NCBI GenBank assembly: GCA_023396065.1
Contig: JAEWXF010000028.1
Coordinates: 62,001 to 126,000, forward strand
DNA from: Methanobacteriota archaeon
GTDB taxonomy: Archaea > Halobacteriota > Methanomicrobia > Methanomicrobiales > Methanocorpusculaceae
Direction: 5' to 3'
Length of the DNA: 64,000 nucleotides
Position numbers and translations under genes: made by a program. The notes below the pieces were generated by a model. The model saw only the letters and a list, made by a program, of their open reading frames with translations. It was not told the origin of the DNA and did not search any database. This document shows positions 49,968 through 58,112 of this stretch, one piece after another (within the stretch, counting starts at the first letter, position 1; every line of letters starts with the position of its first letter).

Positions 49968-51704
49968 TCATGCCTCCAATTTTTCTTTATCTTCTTTTTT
50001 CATGTACAAGAATTCACGCTGGTGATAGTATCCCAGAACAAACATTCCCTGTTCTTCCAGAGATAAACTTGCTGGAAACTCAGAAACAGAAGACAATATC
50101 TTCTCCATCTGTTTATCATAGTACCCCCCTGCTTCCACCTTTACAATGTGGTGCTGGGCAAGATTCAGAAGTGATGGAAACACCAACTTCGGGTTTACGG
50201 AAGCTGATGCAAAATATCTCGACCGAATCGTTGCAGTACCATTTGCTTTTGCCTGTAAGGCCTCCATTACTGCAAACAACCTTCCAAGAGAATAGGCTGT
50301 ATTTGTTGAATCTTGATTTAAACTCATGGTTAACTCCTCCACATGGAAATTCCTCATCAATACTGATTTCAGGTATCCGACTCGTACTGCATCAATACTG
50401 TACTCTTTACCGGCTTCTGCGCGAATTCGCATAAGAACCGCAGCATAAACAGATATCGGATATGCAGATCCGGTAAGAATTGCCTGAAACAACGCATGTT
50501 CATACGATGCTGGAACATTCTCCCACCATGTTGTAGATTTCGGAGTGATCTCTCGAAGAATCTGCGATATACTGACATAGCGTGGCAGCTTCTCAGACTT
50601 TTGGACCTGCATTAGGTTCTGATGGTCATTCATACGGACAATAAAGTCATAAAAGGTATTCTCATACCAGAACCGGACAGATGTACGGGCAGCATTCGGC
50701 GACAACCCCAGAACATAGGTCTTGCTCAGCGGATTTGCAATCCCGGAAACAGGTTTCCCCTCACGAACATTTTGAAGTATTTGGGAGATCTCCTCCTCAG
50801 TTATTGCATCCTGCTCCTGCTCTGACACAGGGTTCGTCGGCTGTTCAATTAGGAAAAAGGACAAAACCTCCTGTTCACGTGGTGTCTGTGCCCAGAACAC
50901 AACCGTAGCATCAGCAAGCCGCACCCTGCTTTTCTTATTTGCAAGAAGATAATTCAAAGCAGTGGTGTACTGAAACATTGCTTTTACTGATACTGGTGCA
51001 TTATGGCTCTGTGACTTCCCGTATGACTGAACGGAAGGAAAATTAAAACTGACCATAGAACATCCGCTCTGCTTTGCATTTGCTATCCCTTTCAAAGGTG
51101 TGTGGGTCTTTGCAATTGTTTGATCCTGTTCTCCTGTCACCAGACATTGGCCAGTCAACTCAGCAGGTGATGATGTTTCGCAGAATCTGTCCCAGAGATT
51201 TTTAACCTCCGGACGGTCATGGACATATCCCTCATCCTCAAATCGGAAAACAATATTCCCTCCTTGAAACATAGGGTTATCTTCGGCAATCCCAAGTGGC
51301 TCTTTGGCCACTCTCTTCTTAAGAAATGCTACCACAGCTGCAAGCCCTTCATCCGCAGAGTCTTTCGTAATCGTACGGTAAAACTCGTATGCAGCATTCA
51401 GCCGATCATCTGTTGGGATAAGTTCCTTCTTTTTCTTGTCATATTCATACCCGAGCAGATACTTTGCATTGTCACACAGAAAGTATGGGGGTGGATTCTT
51501 TCCGCTGCGACCTTTTTGTTCTGGAACAAGAAGATATGTCCTTTTTTTCTCATCAGTAATTGGAATCACTCCCTTCAAATCACCGATTTTTGAAAGAACC
51601 AGAACATAGGAACACGGTACCGAAGAGTAATTTACCGGCGCAATACCAGACTCCGGATCCTTTGCAAGGATGTCATAATAGTTACAGAGTTCCTGCAAAA
51701 TCAT
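49968..51704 (-). CDS. cas8c: Cas8c (Csd1), type I-C large subunit
   Basis: The 578-aa protein starts MILQELCNYYDILAKDPESG, typical of Csd1/Cas8c. It also has YFLCDNAKYLLGYEYDKKKK, CLVTGEQDQTIAKTHTPLKG and SFNFPSVQSYGKSQSHNAPV, segments conserved across the family. Cas8c recognises the PAM (TTC in characterised type I-C systems) and recruits Cas3; an internal start can also yield the small subunit Cas11c, but I did not identify that start. Its first codon overlaps the cas5 stop by 4 bp, and cas7 follows after 6 bp. Confidence 0.96.
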   Translation of the reverse strand: MILQELCNYYDILAKDPESGIAPVNYSSVPCSYVLVLSKIGDLKGVIPITDEKKRTYLLVPEQKGRSGKNPPPYFLCDNAKYLLGYEYDKKKKELIPTDDRLNAAYEFYRTITKDSADEGLAAVVAFLKKRVAKEPLGIAEDNPMFQGGNIVFRFEDEGYVHDRPEVKNLWDRFCETSSPAELTGQCLVTGEQDQTIAKTHTPLKGIANAKQSGCSMVSFNFPSVQSYGKSQSHNAPVSVKAMFQYTTALNYLLANKKSRVRLADATVVFWAQTPREQEVLSFFLIEQPTNPVSEQEQDAITEEEISQILQNVREGKPVSGIANPLSKTYVLGLSPNAARTSVRFWYENTFYDFIVRMNDHQNLMQVQKSEKLPRYVSISQILREITPKSTTWWENVPASYEHALFQAILTGSAYPISVYAAVLMRIRAEAGKEYSIDAVRVGYLKSVLMRNFHVEELTMSLNQDSTNTAYSLGRLFAVMEALQAKANGTATIRSRYFASASVNPKLVFPSLLNLAQHHIVKVEAGGYYDKQMEKILSSVSEFPASLSLEEQGMFVLGYYHQREFLYMKKEDKEKLEA

Positions 51705-52372
51705 ACATTAACCTCCTGTTGAAGAAGAGGTGGAATCGTAATCACCCCTTTGTGCATCTGCGCACGGAAGAACACTGGTTTCATCTCATGGGAAAAATCG
51801 ACATCATATAACATCCAGCCAAGATCCCGGTCCTCATGGATAGGTGTTTCATCATGAAGATTGTCAACCAGTGCAAACTGTACCGGAAACTCGCGACAGC
51901 CAAAGTATGGATGGTGATAACACTGACCTTTTCCTGCACGGCGAAGAAAAATGTTGTAGTGCTTTTCTGCGGTATCCTCCGGCCCTGCTTTATCTGTCAG
52001 ATAAAAATGGGCCCGAATAATGTAGGAAACGTTTTTCAACATCAGAGTAGCACGCTGCTGGCGGTCTTTCTGCGCATTCAGATAGAATGGTTCTGCGGTT
52101 CCAGTTGTCTCGATATCTCTCATTATCGAATTAACTGCCCCTTTTTGCATAACAGACGAAACTTCATTTCTTCGAATGTTTGAGTATGCAATGGGATTCA
52201 GCACCCAAATCTCATCAATCACCCAACGAATTGCAGGCTTCCAGTGAATTGCTTCAAGAATGCCTCGGGCAGCGGAAGGTGTCATAACATCATATGACAC
52301 CCGCTCCACTTTCATCTCCGGGCGGGTGAAACAGGCGTAATCCCCCCATGTTTTCAGAACAATACCATACAT
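51701..52372 (-). CDS. cas5: Cas5c (Cas5d), type I-C crRNA-processing subunit
   Basis: The 223-aa protein starts MYGIVLKTWGDYACFTRPEM, as in Cas5c/Cas5d, with SYDVMTPSAARGILEAIHWK and the family His/Lys/Tyr region. In type I-C there is no Cas6; Cas5c cuts the pre-crRNA at the base of the repeat stem and stays on the 5' handle. It should also process the mini-crRNA, whose stem and handle are retained. The ATG has a good Shine-Dalgarno (AAAAGGAG, 7 bp before). It heads the Cascade operon from its own promoter in the 95-bp gap after cas3. Confidence 0.96.
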   Translation of the reverse strand: MYGIVLKTWGDYACFTRPEMKVERVSYDVMTPSAARGILEAIHWKPAIRWVIDEIWVLNPIAYSNIRRNEVSSVMQKGAVNSIMRDIETTGTAEPFYLNAQKDRQQRATLMLKNVSYIIRAHFYLTDKAGPEDTAEKHYNIFLRRAGKGQCYHHPYFGCREFPVQFALVDNLHDETPIHEDRDLGWMLYDVDFSHEMKPVFFRAQMHKGVITIPPLLQQEVNV

Positions 52373-52386
52373 TGGATCTCCTTTTT

Positions 52387-52430
52387 GTTGCTATATTCTA
52401 AGGACTAGTAACAGTCCTAAGAATAAATCT
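52387..52430 (-). promoter_or_regulatory. cas5-cas8c-cas7 promoter with PAM and mini-crRNA target
   Basis: Minus strand: a weak TATA box (TTTATT, 52427-52422) overlaps TTC (52423-52421), the type I-C PAM. The protospacer follows at once: TTAGGACTGTT (52420-52410). It equals the mini-crRNA spacer except at position 6, the flipped-out base; position 12 also differs, and similarity falls off after that. The predicted transcription start (~52400) lies inside the site, so Cascade binding would block it. The same DNA contains an inverted repeat AGGACT-N6-AGTCCT (52401-52418), so a protein operator is an alternative or an addition. Confidence 0.8.
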
Positions 52431-52467
52431 TAGTTGTCCTGTCAGATAATAAATGTTTTGGGGATCG

Positions 52468-54681
52468 TCAGAGGATGTAATCCTGCTCTACAGGATCAAA
52501 AACAAGACCTGTTGAGTCGTCATAACAGGAAAGATCCTGAAGGACAACAAATGCACCTGATTCAACAGTTACCAGACCTTTGGCATACAGATCATCCAGA
52601 ACATTTTTCCGTACATTCACACAATACGGTGATATTTGTACCTGAATATATCCGGTATTCTCATCGGATGCTAGAGCAAGCAGCCTCTTGCATTCAGAGA
52701 CAAGAGGAATAACAACCGCATATCCGTCATCTGAAATCATGGAAAATGTCTCATCAATGCTGCGGAAAGGATAGTGGGGGGGAAGTCTGCTCATCGCTGT
52801 TTCACATTGCTTGAGAATATCCGGTTTGTCCATGTTCTTGTTTCTGATGGAAAACAATTCATGGAAGTACTGGCTCACCGCCTGAAGTGAGAGGTAATCA
52901 TTATTCAGAATAGATTCGGTGACTCCTGCGGTCAGTTTGAGATAATCTGGTCCCGCGTACTCTGGTTCTTCAGGTTTGAACACAAAAAATTTCCCCATTG
53001 GCAGCTTCCCTTCTCGGTTGCAGCGCCCAGCAGCCTGTAAAAGAGCATCAACTCCTGCCAGCGAACGGTACACAACCGGAAAATCAATGTCTACCCCTGC
53101 TTCAATCAGTTGTGTTGAGACGACACGGCAAGGGAGACCAGCCTTAAGCCGCTCACGAATTGTTACAATCACTGCCATTCGATGAGCGGGATACATATTT
53201 GTGCTGAGATGAAAACAATTTTTGCTTTCTTTTATGCGATCGTAGAGATCACGGGCGTGCCGTTTGGTGTTTACAATACAAAGACATTGTGACTCTGCCA
53301 TCAGCGCTGATGCAATCTGATCCAGCGTCTGTGTTTCCAAAAACGTACCGGAAGCACGTTTCATCTTTGCAAACAACTCCTGATAATTGGCAATAATCGG
53401 GGTTACAGGTATATCCGGAAGAATGCCGTTTTCCTGAAACTCCGGCTGGGTTGCAGTACATAACACAACACTACAGTGATAATGTTGTACCAGTTCCGCA
53501 AGGGCGTACATGCAGGGACGCAGCAGTTCATTGGGGAGGGCTTGTACTTCATCTAAAATGATGACGCTATTCTCAATATTATGAACTTTTCTCGATCGGG
53601 ATGGATGGGCGGAAAAGAGCGACTCAAAAAACTGGACATTTGTCGTTAAGATTAAGGGGGCATTCCAGTTGGCTACAGAGAGAGCAAGTTTCCGACTTTC
53701 ATTTTCAGGATCATCACAGTCGTATGGCCATATCGAAGGGAGAATAAAATTTGAGTGGTGTTCAATTACATTCTGCTCCCCAAATATTTTTTTGTAAACG
53801 GAAGCATTCTGTTCGATGATGGAGGTAAATGGTATGGTATAGATCACTCTGCTCATGTTATTTACTACTGCATGACGCAGTGCAAATGAAAGGGAGGATA
53901 AAGTTTTTCCACCTCCTGTTGGAACCGTGAGGGTGAACATCCCTTTTCCTTTTTGACTTTCCCTCCTACAATCATTCAGAATACCACTACGTAGTTCATT
54001 TAATGGACCTGTTGCAACAGAAAACGCTGTTTCCATGTAAGTATCCAGTGTTTCATTGAATTCAGACAGAGAAGGATATTGCTGAGTGGGAAGTGTTCCT
54101 GAAAAACGCTGTGCACTTGTCCTATCAGCATCCACAAGACAGGAGAAAAGAAAATGAGTGTAAAGAAATAGCGAGAACCCCAGTGTCTTTTTATTAGGAT
54201 AACAGCGTCCTCCCAAAAAATGATCAAGACATACATCCGGAAGAGAAAACTCCTGTTTCCATGCTGAATAGAGTTCCGGGTTACAGTTCTGCAAGCGTGA
54301 ATAGAGATCTGAACTGGAAGAATTAGGAGAACCCATATCAGGCAGTCCTGAGTGATGGCCTGCAATCACATATGCCAGTAGAGAATAGGCTATTTTTGAG
54401 GGACCAATTGCTTCTGTTTCAGCAATACTTGTAACCACTTGGGCACCGGCGATTGAGTGATCAACACGTATCTGTTTCCCTCGAACTCTGCGCTGAAACT
54501 CATCTGAATATTTCCCGATATCGTGAAGCAAACCACAAATCTTTCCAATCTCCGGACAGGTAAATGTTGAACAGAATTCCTGCATCAACTCGGCAGTCTC
54601 TGTTAGGTGCTCTGAAAGAAGTTGGAATGGTGCATGTCCCTCTGTACTTCTTCCATAATATGGTTCTAGGAAATCTCTCAC
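52468..54681 (-). CDS. cas3: Cas3 nuclease-helicase, type I-C
   Basis: The 737-aa protein joins an N-terminal HD nuclease to an SF2 helicase. HD motifs: the His in LSEHLTETAELM, GLLHDIGKYSDEFQRR, and YVIAGHHSGLPD. Helicase motifs: Walker A TVPTGGGKTLSS, DEVQAL for the DExx box, CTATQPE, and VVSTQLIEAGVDIDFPVV with AAGRCNREGK for motif VI. Cas3 is recruited by Cascade at a PAM-flanked target and degrades the DNA. The start is a GTG at 54679-54681 with a TATA-like TTTAAT ~25 bp upstream, so the mRNA may be nearly leaderless. It is a separate unit from cas5. Confidence 0.96.
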   Translation of the reverse strand: MRDFLEPYYGRSTEGHAPFQLLSEHLTETAELMQEFCSTFTCPEIGKICGLLHDIGKYSDEFQRRVRGKQIRVDHSIAGAQVVTSIAETEAIGPSKIAYSLLAYVIAGHHSGLPDMGSPNSSSSDLYSRLQNCNPELYSAWKQEFSLPDVCLDHFLGGRCYPNKKTLGFSLFLYTHFLFSCLVDADRTSAQRFSGTLPTQQYPSLSEFNETLDTYMETAFSVATGPLNELRSGILNDCRRESQKGKGMFTLTVPTGGGKTLSSLSFALRHAVVNNMSRVIYTIPFTSIIEQNASVYKKIFGEQNVIEHHSNFILPSIWPYDCDDPENESRKLALSVANWNAPLILTTNVQFFESLFSAHPSRSRKVHNIENSVIILDEVQALPNELLRPCMYALAELVQHYHCSVVLCTATQPEFQENGILPDIPVTPIIANYQELFAKMKRASGTFLETQTLDQIASALMAESQCLCIVNTKRHARDLYDRIKESKNCFHLSTNMYPAHRMAVIVTIRERLKAGLPCRVVSTQLIEAGVDIDFPVVYRSLAGVDALLQAAGRCNREGKLPMGKFFVFKPEEPEYAGPDYLKLTAGVTESILNNDYLSLQAVSQYFHELFSIRNKNMDKPDILKQCETAMSRLPPHYPFRSIDETFSMISDDGYAVVIPLVSECKRLLALASDENTGYIQVQISPYCVNVRKNVLDDLYAKGLVTVESGAFVVLQDLSCYDDSTGLVFDPVEQDYIL

Positions 54682-54682
54682 A

Positions 54683-54717
54683 GAGAGTAATCATACATAC
54701 TCTCAGATTAAACTTTG
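54683..54717 (-). promoter_or_regulatory. cas3 promoter with inverted repeat
   Basis: A TATA-like GTTTAAT (around 54708-54714) is followed on the minus strand by the perfect inverted repeat GAGAGTA-N8-TACTCTC (54704-54698 and 54689-54683), which covers the expected transcription start and ends 2 bp before the GTG start codon. A repressor site is plausible. It has no match to the mini-crRNA spacer. The remaining gap to uvrC (to 54810) contains a T7 run at 54795-54801, the likely uvrC terminator. Confidence 0.5.
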
Positions 54718-54810
54718 GCTGTCCAAGAACGAGAATACAGAAAAAACTTCCTTGATATCTCCATTTGGAGTCACCCGCTTCTCACTGTTCTCCCAAAAAA
54801 AGCATACCCT

Positions 54811-56388
54811 TTATTTCCCCACCACACGTTTCTTCCGCAACAATCTGTTATACGTCACCGCAAACCGGTGCGCCTCATCCCGGATCTCCTGCAGATACAT
54901 ATTCGCCCGCGTCTTTTTCCCGAACGGCAGTGGAAACGGCACGCCCGACACAAACACCTCTTCCTCACTCTTCGCCAGAGATAGAACCGGCACATCCACC
55001 TCCAGTTCATCCAGTACCCGCTTCGCCGAAGACAGCTGTCCTTTTCCTCCGTCGATCAGAATGAGATCCGGCAGATCCTTCTCCTCTGCCACCAGCCGCG
55101 AGTACCGCCGCCGCACAACCTCTGCCATCGACGCAAAATCATCGATACCCTCAACAGTTTTAATCCGGAACCGCCGGTAATTTTTCTTATCCGGCCGGCC
55201 GTTCCGGAACTGCACCATCGACGCCACCGTATCCGTACCCGACAGATGCGAAATATCAAAACACTCAATCACCGTCGGGGCGTCCGCAAGATGCAGTGCT
55301 TTACGTAACTCCTCCACCCGGATCTCATCACCGAAATGAACCGTCTCAATATTCTTCCGGGCAAGTTCAAGGAGCTTCATCTTTTCCCCCTGCTTGGGAA
55401 CTGTCACGAGAACCTTTCGCTTCGCAACCGTTCCCAGATACTCCGCAAGACTCTCATCTACTGCCTCCGGGACAATCACCTCGCGGGGAGCCGGATGCTC
55501 TGAGTAATACTGCGACAAAAACTCCTCAAAAAACCCGTCCGACTCCTCAAAAATAAACTCCTCCCGTCCGCCGAGCGTTCCTTTATACACATGGAACACC
55601 ATCAGAAACACCGTTCCGTCCGCCCGGACATAATTGATCACATCCTCATCATGATCTTTCTGCCGCGACACATACTGCCTGCCCGCCAGATGCGTCACCG
55701 CTGCAATCACATCCCGGCACCGCATCGCTGCCTCAAACTCCATCGCCTCTGAATACTGCTGCATCTCCTCGGTAAGTGCTGCTACCAGCTCTGTCGTCTT
55801 TCCCTTCAGCACCGCCTCAGCCCGGGAACACTGGATGGCGTAGCTGTCCGTGCTCACTTTCCCGGTACACGGTCCCGTACAGTTTCCGATATGAAACCGC
55901 AGACACGGCCGGTGATTTCCCGGCATATTCCGGCACGACCGCAGCTGAAACGTCTTTTTAACCACACTCATCACATAGTCCCGTTCTTTCCCTGACACAA
56001 ACGGCCCGAAAAACTGCCCCGCACCTTTCGCCTTCCGGGCAATCGCAATGCGGGGAAACGGCTCCTTCGTCATCTCAATATATGCATAACTCTTCGCATC
56101 CCGCAGATCAATATTGTACTTCGGCTGATGGCGCTTGATGAGACTGTTCTCCAGCAGATACGCCTCCTCATCCGTCCCTGTAACGATATACTCCACATCC
56201 GCAATTGTCCGGACCAGTTTCATCGTCTTCGGATCGTGATCCCGCTTCTGGAAATAGGAAGAGACCCGCTTCCGCAGATCCTTCGCCTTTCCCACATAGA
56301 TAATCGTCCCGTCTGCATCCTTGTACAGATAACATCCCGGCGTATGCGGAATATCAGCCAGAGAAAACGGAATCGGAACGATCGGCAT
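54811..56388 (-). CDS. uvrC: UvrC excinuclease subunit, lacking C-terminal HhH domain
   Basis: The 525-aa protein starts MPIVPIPFSLADIPHTPGCY and has the GIY-YIG nuclease (CYLYKDADGTIIYVGKAKDL), a Cys-rich segment (CLRFHIGNCTGPCTGKV), a UVR motif (AMEFEAAMRCRDVI) and the RNase H-like second nuclease (CFDISHLSGTDTVASMVQF ... LILIDGGKGQLSSA). It ends at RDEAHRFAVTYNRLLRKKRV, just where bacterial UvrCs (about 600 aa) continue into a tandem helix-hairpin-helix. The stop is followed by a T7 run. UvrC makes both cuts in UvrABC repair; uvrA/uvrB are not in the window. I chose ATG 56388, ~27 bp after TTTAATTC; a longer start at 56430 is less likely. Confidence 0.93.
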   Translation of the reverse strand: MPIVPIPFSLADIPHTPGCYLYKDADGTIIYVGKAKDLRKRVSSYFQKRDHDPKTMKLVRTIADVEYIVTGTDEEAYLLENSLIKRHQPKYNIDLRDAKSYAYIEMTKEPFPRIAIARKAKGAGQFFGPFVSGKERDYVMSVVKKTFQLRSCRNMPGNHRPCLRFHIGNCTGPCTGKVSTDSYAIQCSRAEAVLKGKTTELVAALTEEMQQYSEAMEFEAAMRCRDVIAAVTHLAGRQYVSRQKDHDEDVINYVRADGTVFLMVFHVYKGTLGGREEFIFEESDGFFEEFLSQYYSEHPAPREVIVPEAVDESLAEYLGTVAKRKVLVTVPKQGEKMKLLELARKNIETVHFGDEIRVEELRKALHLADAPTVIECFDISHLSGTDTVASMVQFRNGRPDKKNYRRFRIKTVEGIDDFASMAEVVRRRYSRLVAEEKDLPDLILIDGGKGQLSSAKRVLDELEVDVPVLSLAKSEEEVFVSGVPFPLPFGKKTRANMYLQEIRDEAHRFAVTYNRLLRKKRVVGK

Positions 56389-56537
56389 CTGATATACAGA
56401 TTCGGTGCGGAGAATTAAATAGTAGCTCATTCCCGCAACCGTTTTTCGTGGTGCCGGATGTAACCGGTGGATTTATCCATTTCAATATGCCATTATTGCA
56501 TTATTGCCCGCACTATTTTTGCGGGGGTGTTTACGGT

Positions 56538-58043
56538 ATGGCCGAAAAAAATACTGCGGATATTGGTTTTGAGCAGAAGATATGGGATGCAGCGTGTATT
56601 CTTCGTGGAAATATGGATGCTGCGGAGTACAAACATGTTATTCTGGGTTTGATTTTTCTGAAGTATATCTCGGATACGTTTTCGGCAAAGTATGTGAATC
56701 TTGTTTCAGAGGGGGAGGGATTTGAAGAGGATCGGGATGAATATCTCGCGGACGGCATTTTCTATGTTCCGTCCGAAGCACGATGGGAAGTGATTGCGGC
56801 GGCGGCCCATACTGAGGAGATCGGGGTGGTGATTGATGCGGCGATGCGGGCGATTGAGCGGGAGAACAAGCGGCTGAAGGATGTACTGCCGAAGAATTTT
56901 GCGAGACCGGAGCTGGATAAGCGGCGGCTTGGCGAGGTGGTGGATCTGTTTACGAATATTTCGATGGCGGAGCACGGGGCGAGCAAGGATATTCTGGGGC
57001 GGACGTATGAGTACTGTCTGAAGAATTTCGCGGAGCAGGAGGGGAAGCTGGCCGGGGAGTTTTATACGCCTGCGTCGGTGGTGAGAACGCTTGTGGCAGT
57101 TTTGCAGCCGTTTGAGGGGCGGGTGTATGATCCCTGCTGCGGAAGCGGGGGAATGTTTGTGCAGTCGGCGAAGTTTGTGGAGGAGCATTCGGGGCGGATT
57201 AATGATATTTCGGTGTACGGGCAGGATGCGAATCCGACGACGTGGAAGATGGCGCAGATGAATCTGGCGATTCGGGGGATTGAGGCGGATCTTGGCGGGT
57301 TTGCGGCGGATACGTTCTTCAATGATCTGCATCCTTCACTGCGGGCGGATTTTATTCTGGCAAATCCTCCGTTTAATCTGTCGAACTGGGGTGCGGATAA
57401 GCTCAAAGATGATGTGCGGTGGAAGTTCGGGGTGCCTCCGGCGGGGAATGCGAACTTTGCGTGGATGCAGCATATGATTCATCATCTTGCACCGAAGGGG
57501 CGGATGGGTCTGGTTCTTGCGAACGGGTCGCTTTCTTCGCAGTCGGGAGGGGAAGGGGAGATCCGGAGAAGAATTGTGGAGGCGGATCTGGTGGCGGCGG
57601 TTGTTGCGATGCCGCCGCAGTTGTTTTATACGACGCAGATTCCGGTTTCGCTGTGGTTTATCGAGCGGGATAAGCGGCAGCAGGGGAAGACGCTGTTTGT
57701 GGATGCACGGGGTCTTGGGACGATGGTTTCCCGGAAGCTCCGTGAGCTGACGGCTGAGGATATCGATAAAATCGCGGGTGCGTTTTCCCGGTTCGAGGAG
57801 GGGACACTTGAGGATGAGAAAGGGTTCTGTGCGGTGGTGTCCACGGAGGATATTGCGAAGCAGGATTTTGTTCTGACGCCGGGACGGTATGTGGGGGTTG
57901 CGGATGTGGAGGAGGACGGCGAGCCGTTTGAGGAGAAGATGGCACGGCTGACGGGGGAGTTGTCAGAGTTGTTTGCGGAGAGCCGGAAGGCTGAGGAGGA
58001 GATCAGAAAGCAGCTGGCGAGTATCGGGTTTGAGGTGCGGTGA
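56538..58043 (+). CDS. hsdM: Type I restriction-modification DNA methyltransferase HsdM
   Basis: The 501-aa protein has the HsdM helical N-terminal domain (FEQKIWDAACILRGNMDAAE, VILGLIFLKYISDTF) and an N6-adenine methyltransferase core. AdoMet motif I is VYDPCCGSGGMF and the catalytic motif IV is ILANPPFNLS. The start ATG 56538 (MAEKNTADIGFEQK) was chosen because upstream residues are not family-like. HsdS follows after a 69-bp gap. An HsdR subunit is not in the window; it may lie elsewhere, or the pair may act only as a methylase. GC content is close to that of the core genes. Confidence 0.95.
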   Translation: MAEKNTADIGFEQKIWDAACILRGNMDAAEYKHVILGLIFLKYISDTFSAKYVNLVSEGEGFEEDRDEYLADGIFYVPSEARWEVIAAAAHTEEIGVVIDAAMRAIERENKRLKDVLPKNFARPELDKRRLGEVVDLFTNISMAEHGASKDILGRTYEYCLKNFAEQEGKLAGEFYTPASVVRTLVAVLQPFEGRVYDPCCGSGGMFVQSAKFVEEHSGRINDISVYGQDANPTTWKMAQMNLAIRGIEADLGGFAADTFFNDLHPSLRADFILANPPFNLSNWGADKLKDDVRWKFGVPPAGNANFAWMQHMIHHLAPKGRMGLVLANGSLSSQSGGEGEIRRRIVEADLVAAVVAMPPQLFYTTQIPVSLWFIERDKRQQGKTLFVDARGLGTMVSRKLRELTAEDIDKIAGAFSRFEEGTLEDEKGFCAVVSTEDIAKQDFVLTPGRYVGVADVEEDGEPFEEKMARLTGELSELFAESRKAEEEIRKQLASIGFEVR

Positions 58044-58112
58044 TGGAGTTCTCTCGTTCTGGAATATTGATTAGCGCAGTGCAAAAAATGGATTGGGTTA
58101 TTGGAGGGAACA

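Noticed and set aside
56388..56430. Longer UvrC start (MSYYLILRTESVYQ).
   Set aside because: The extra residues are not family-like, and the probable TATA box for a leaderless start at 56388 lies within them.
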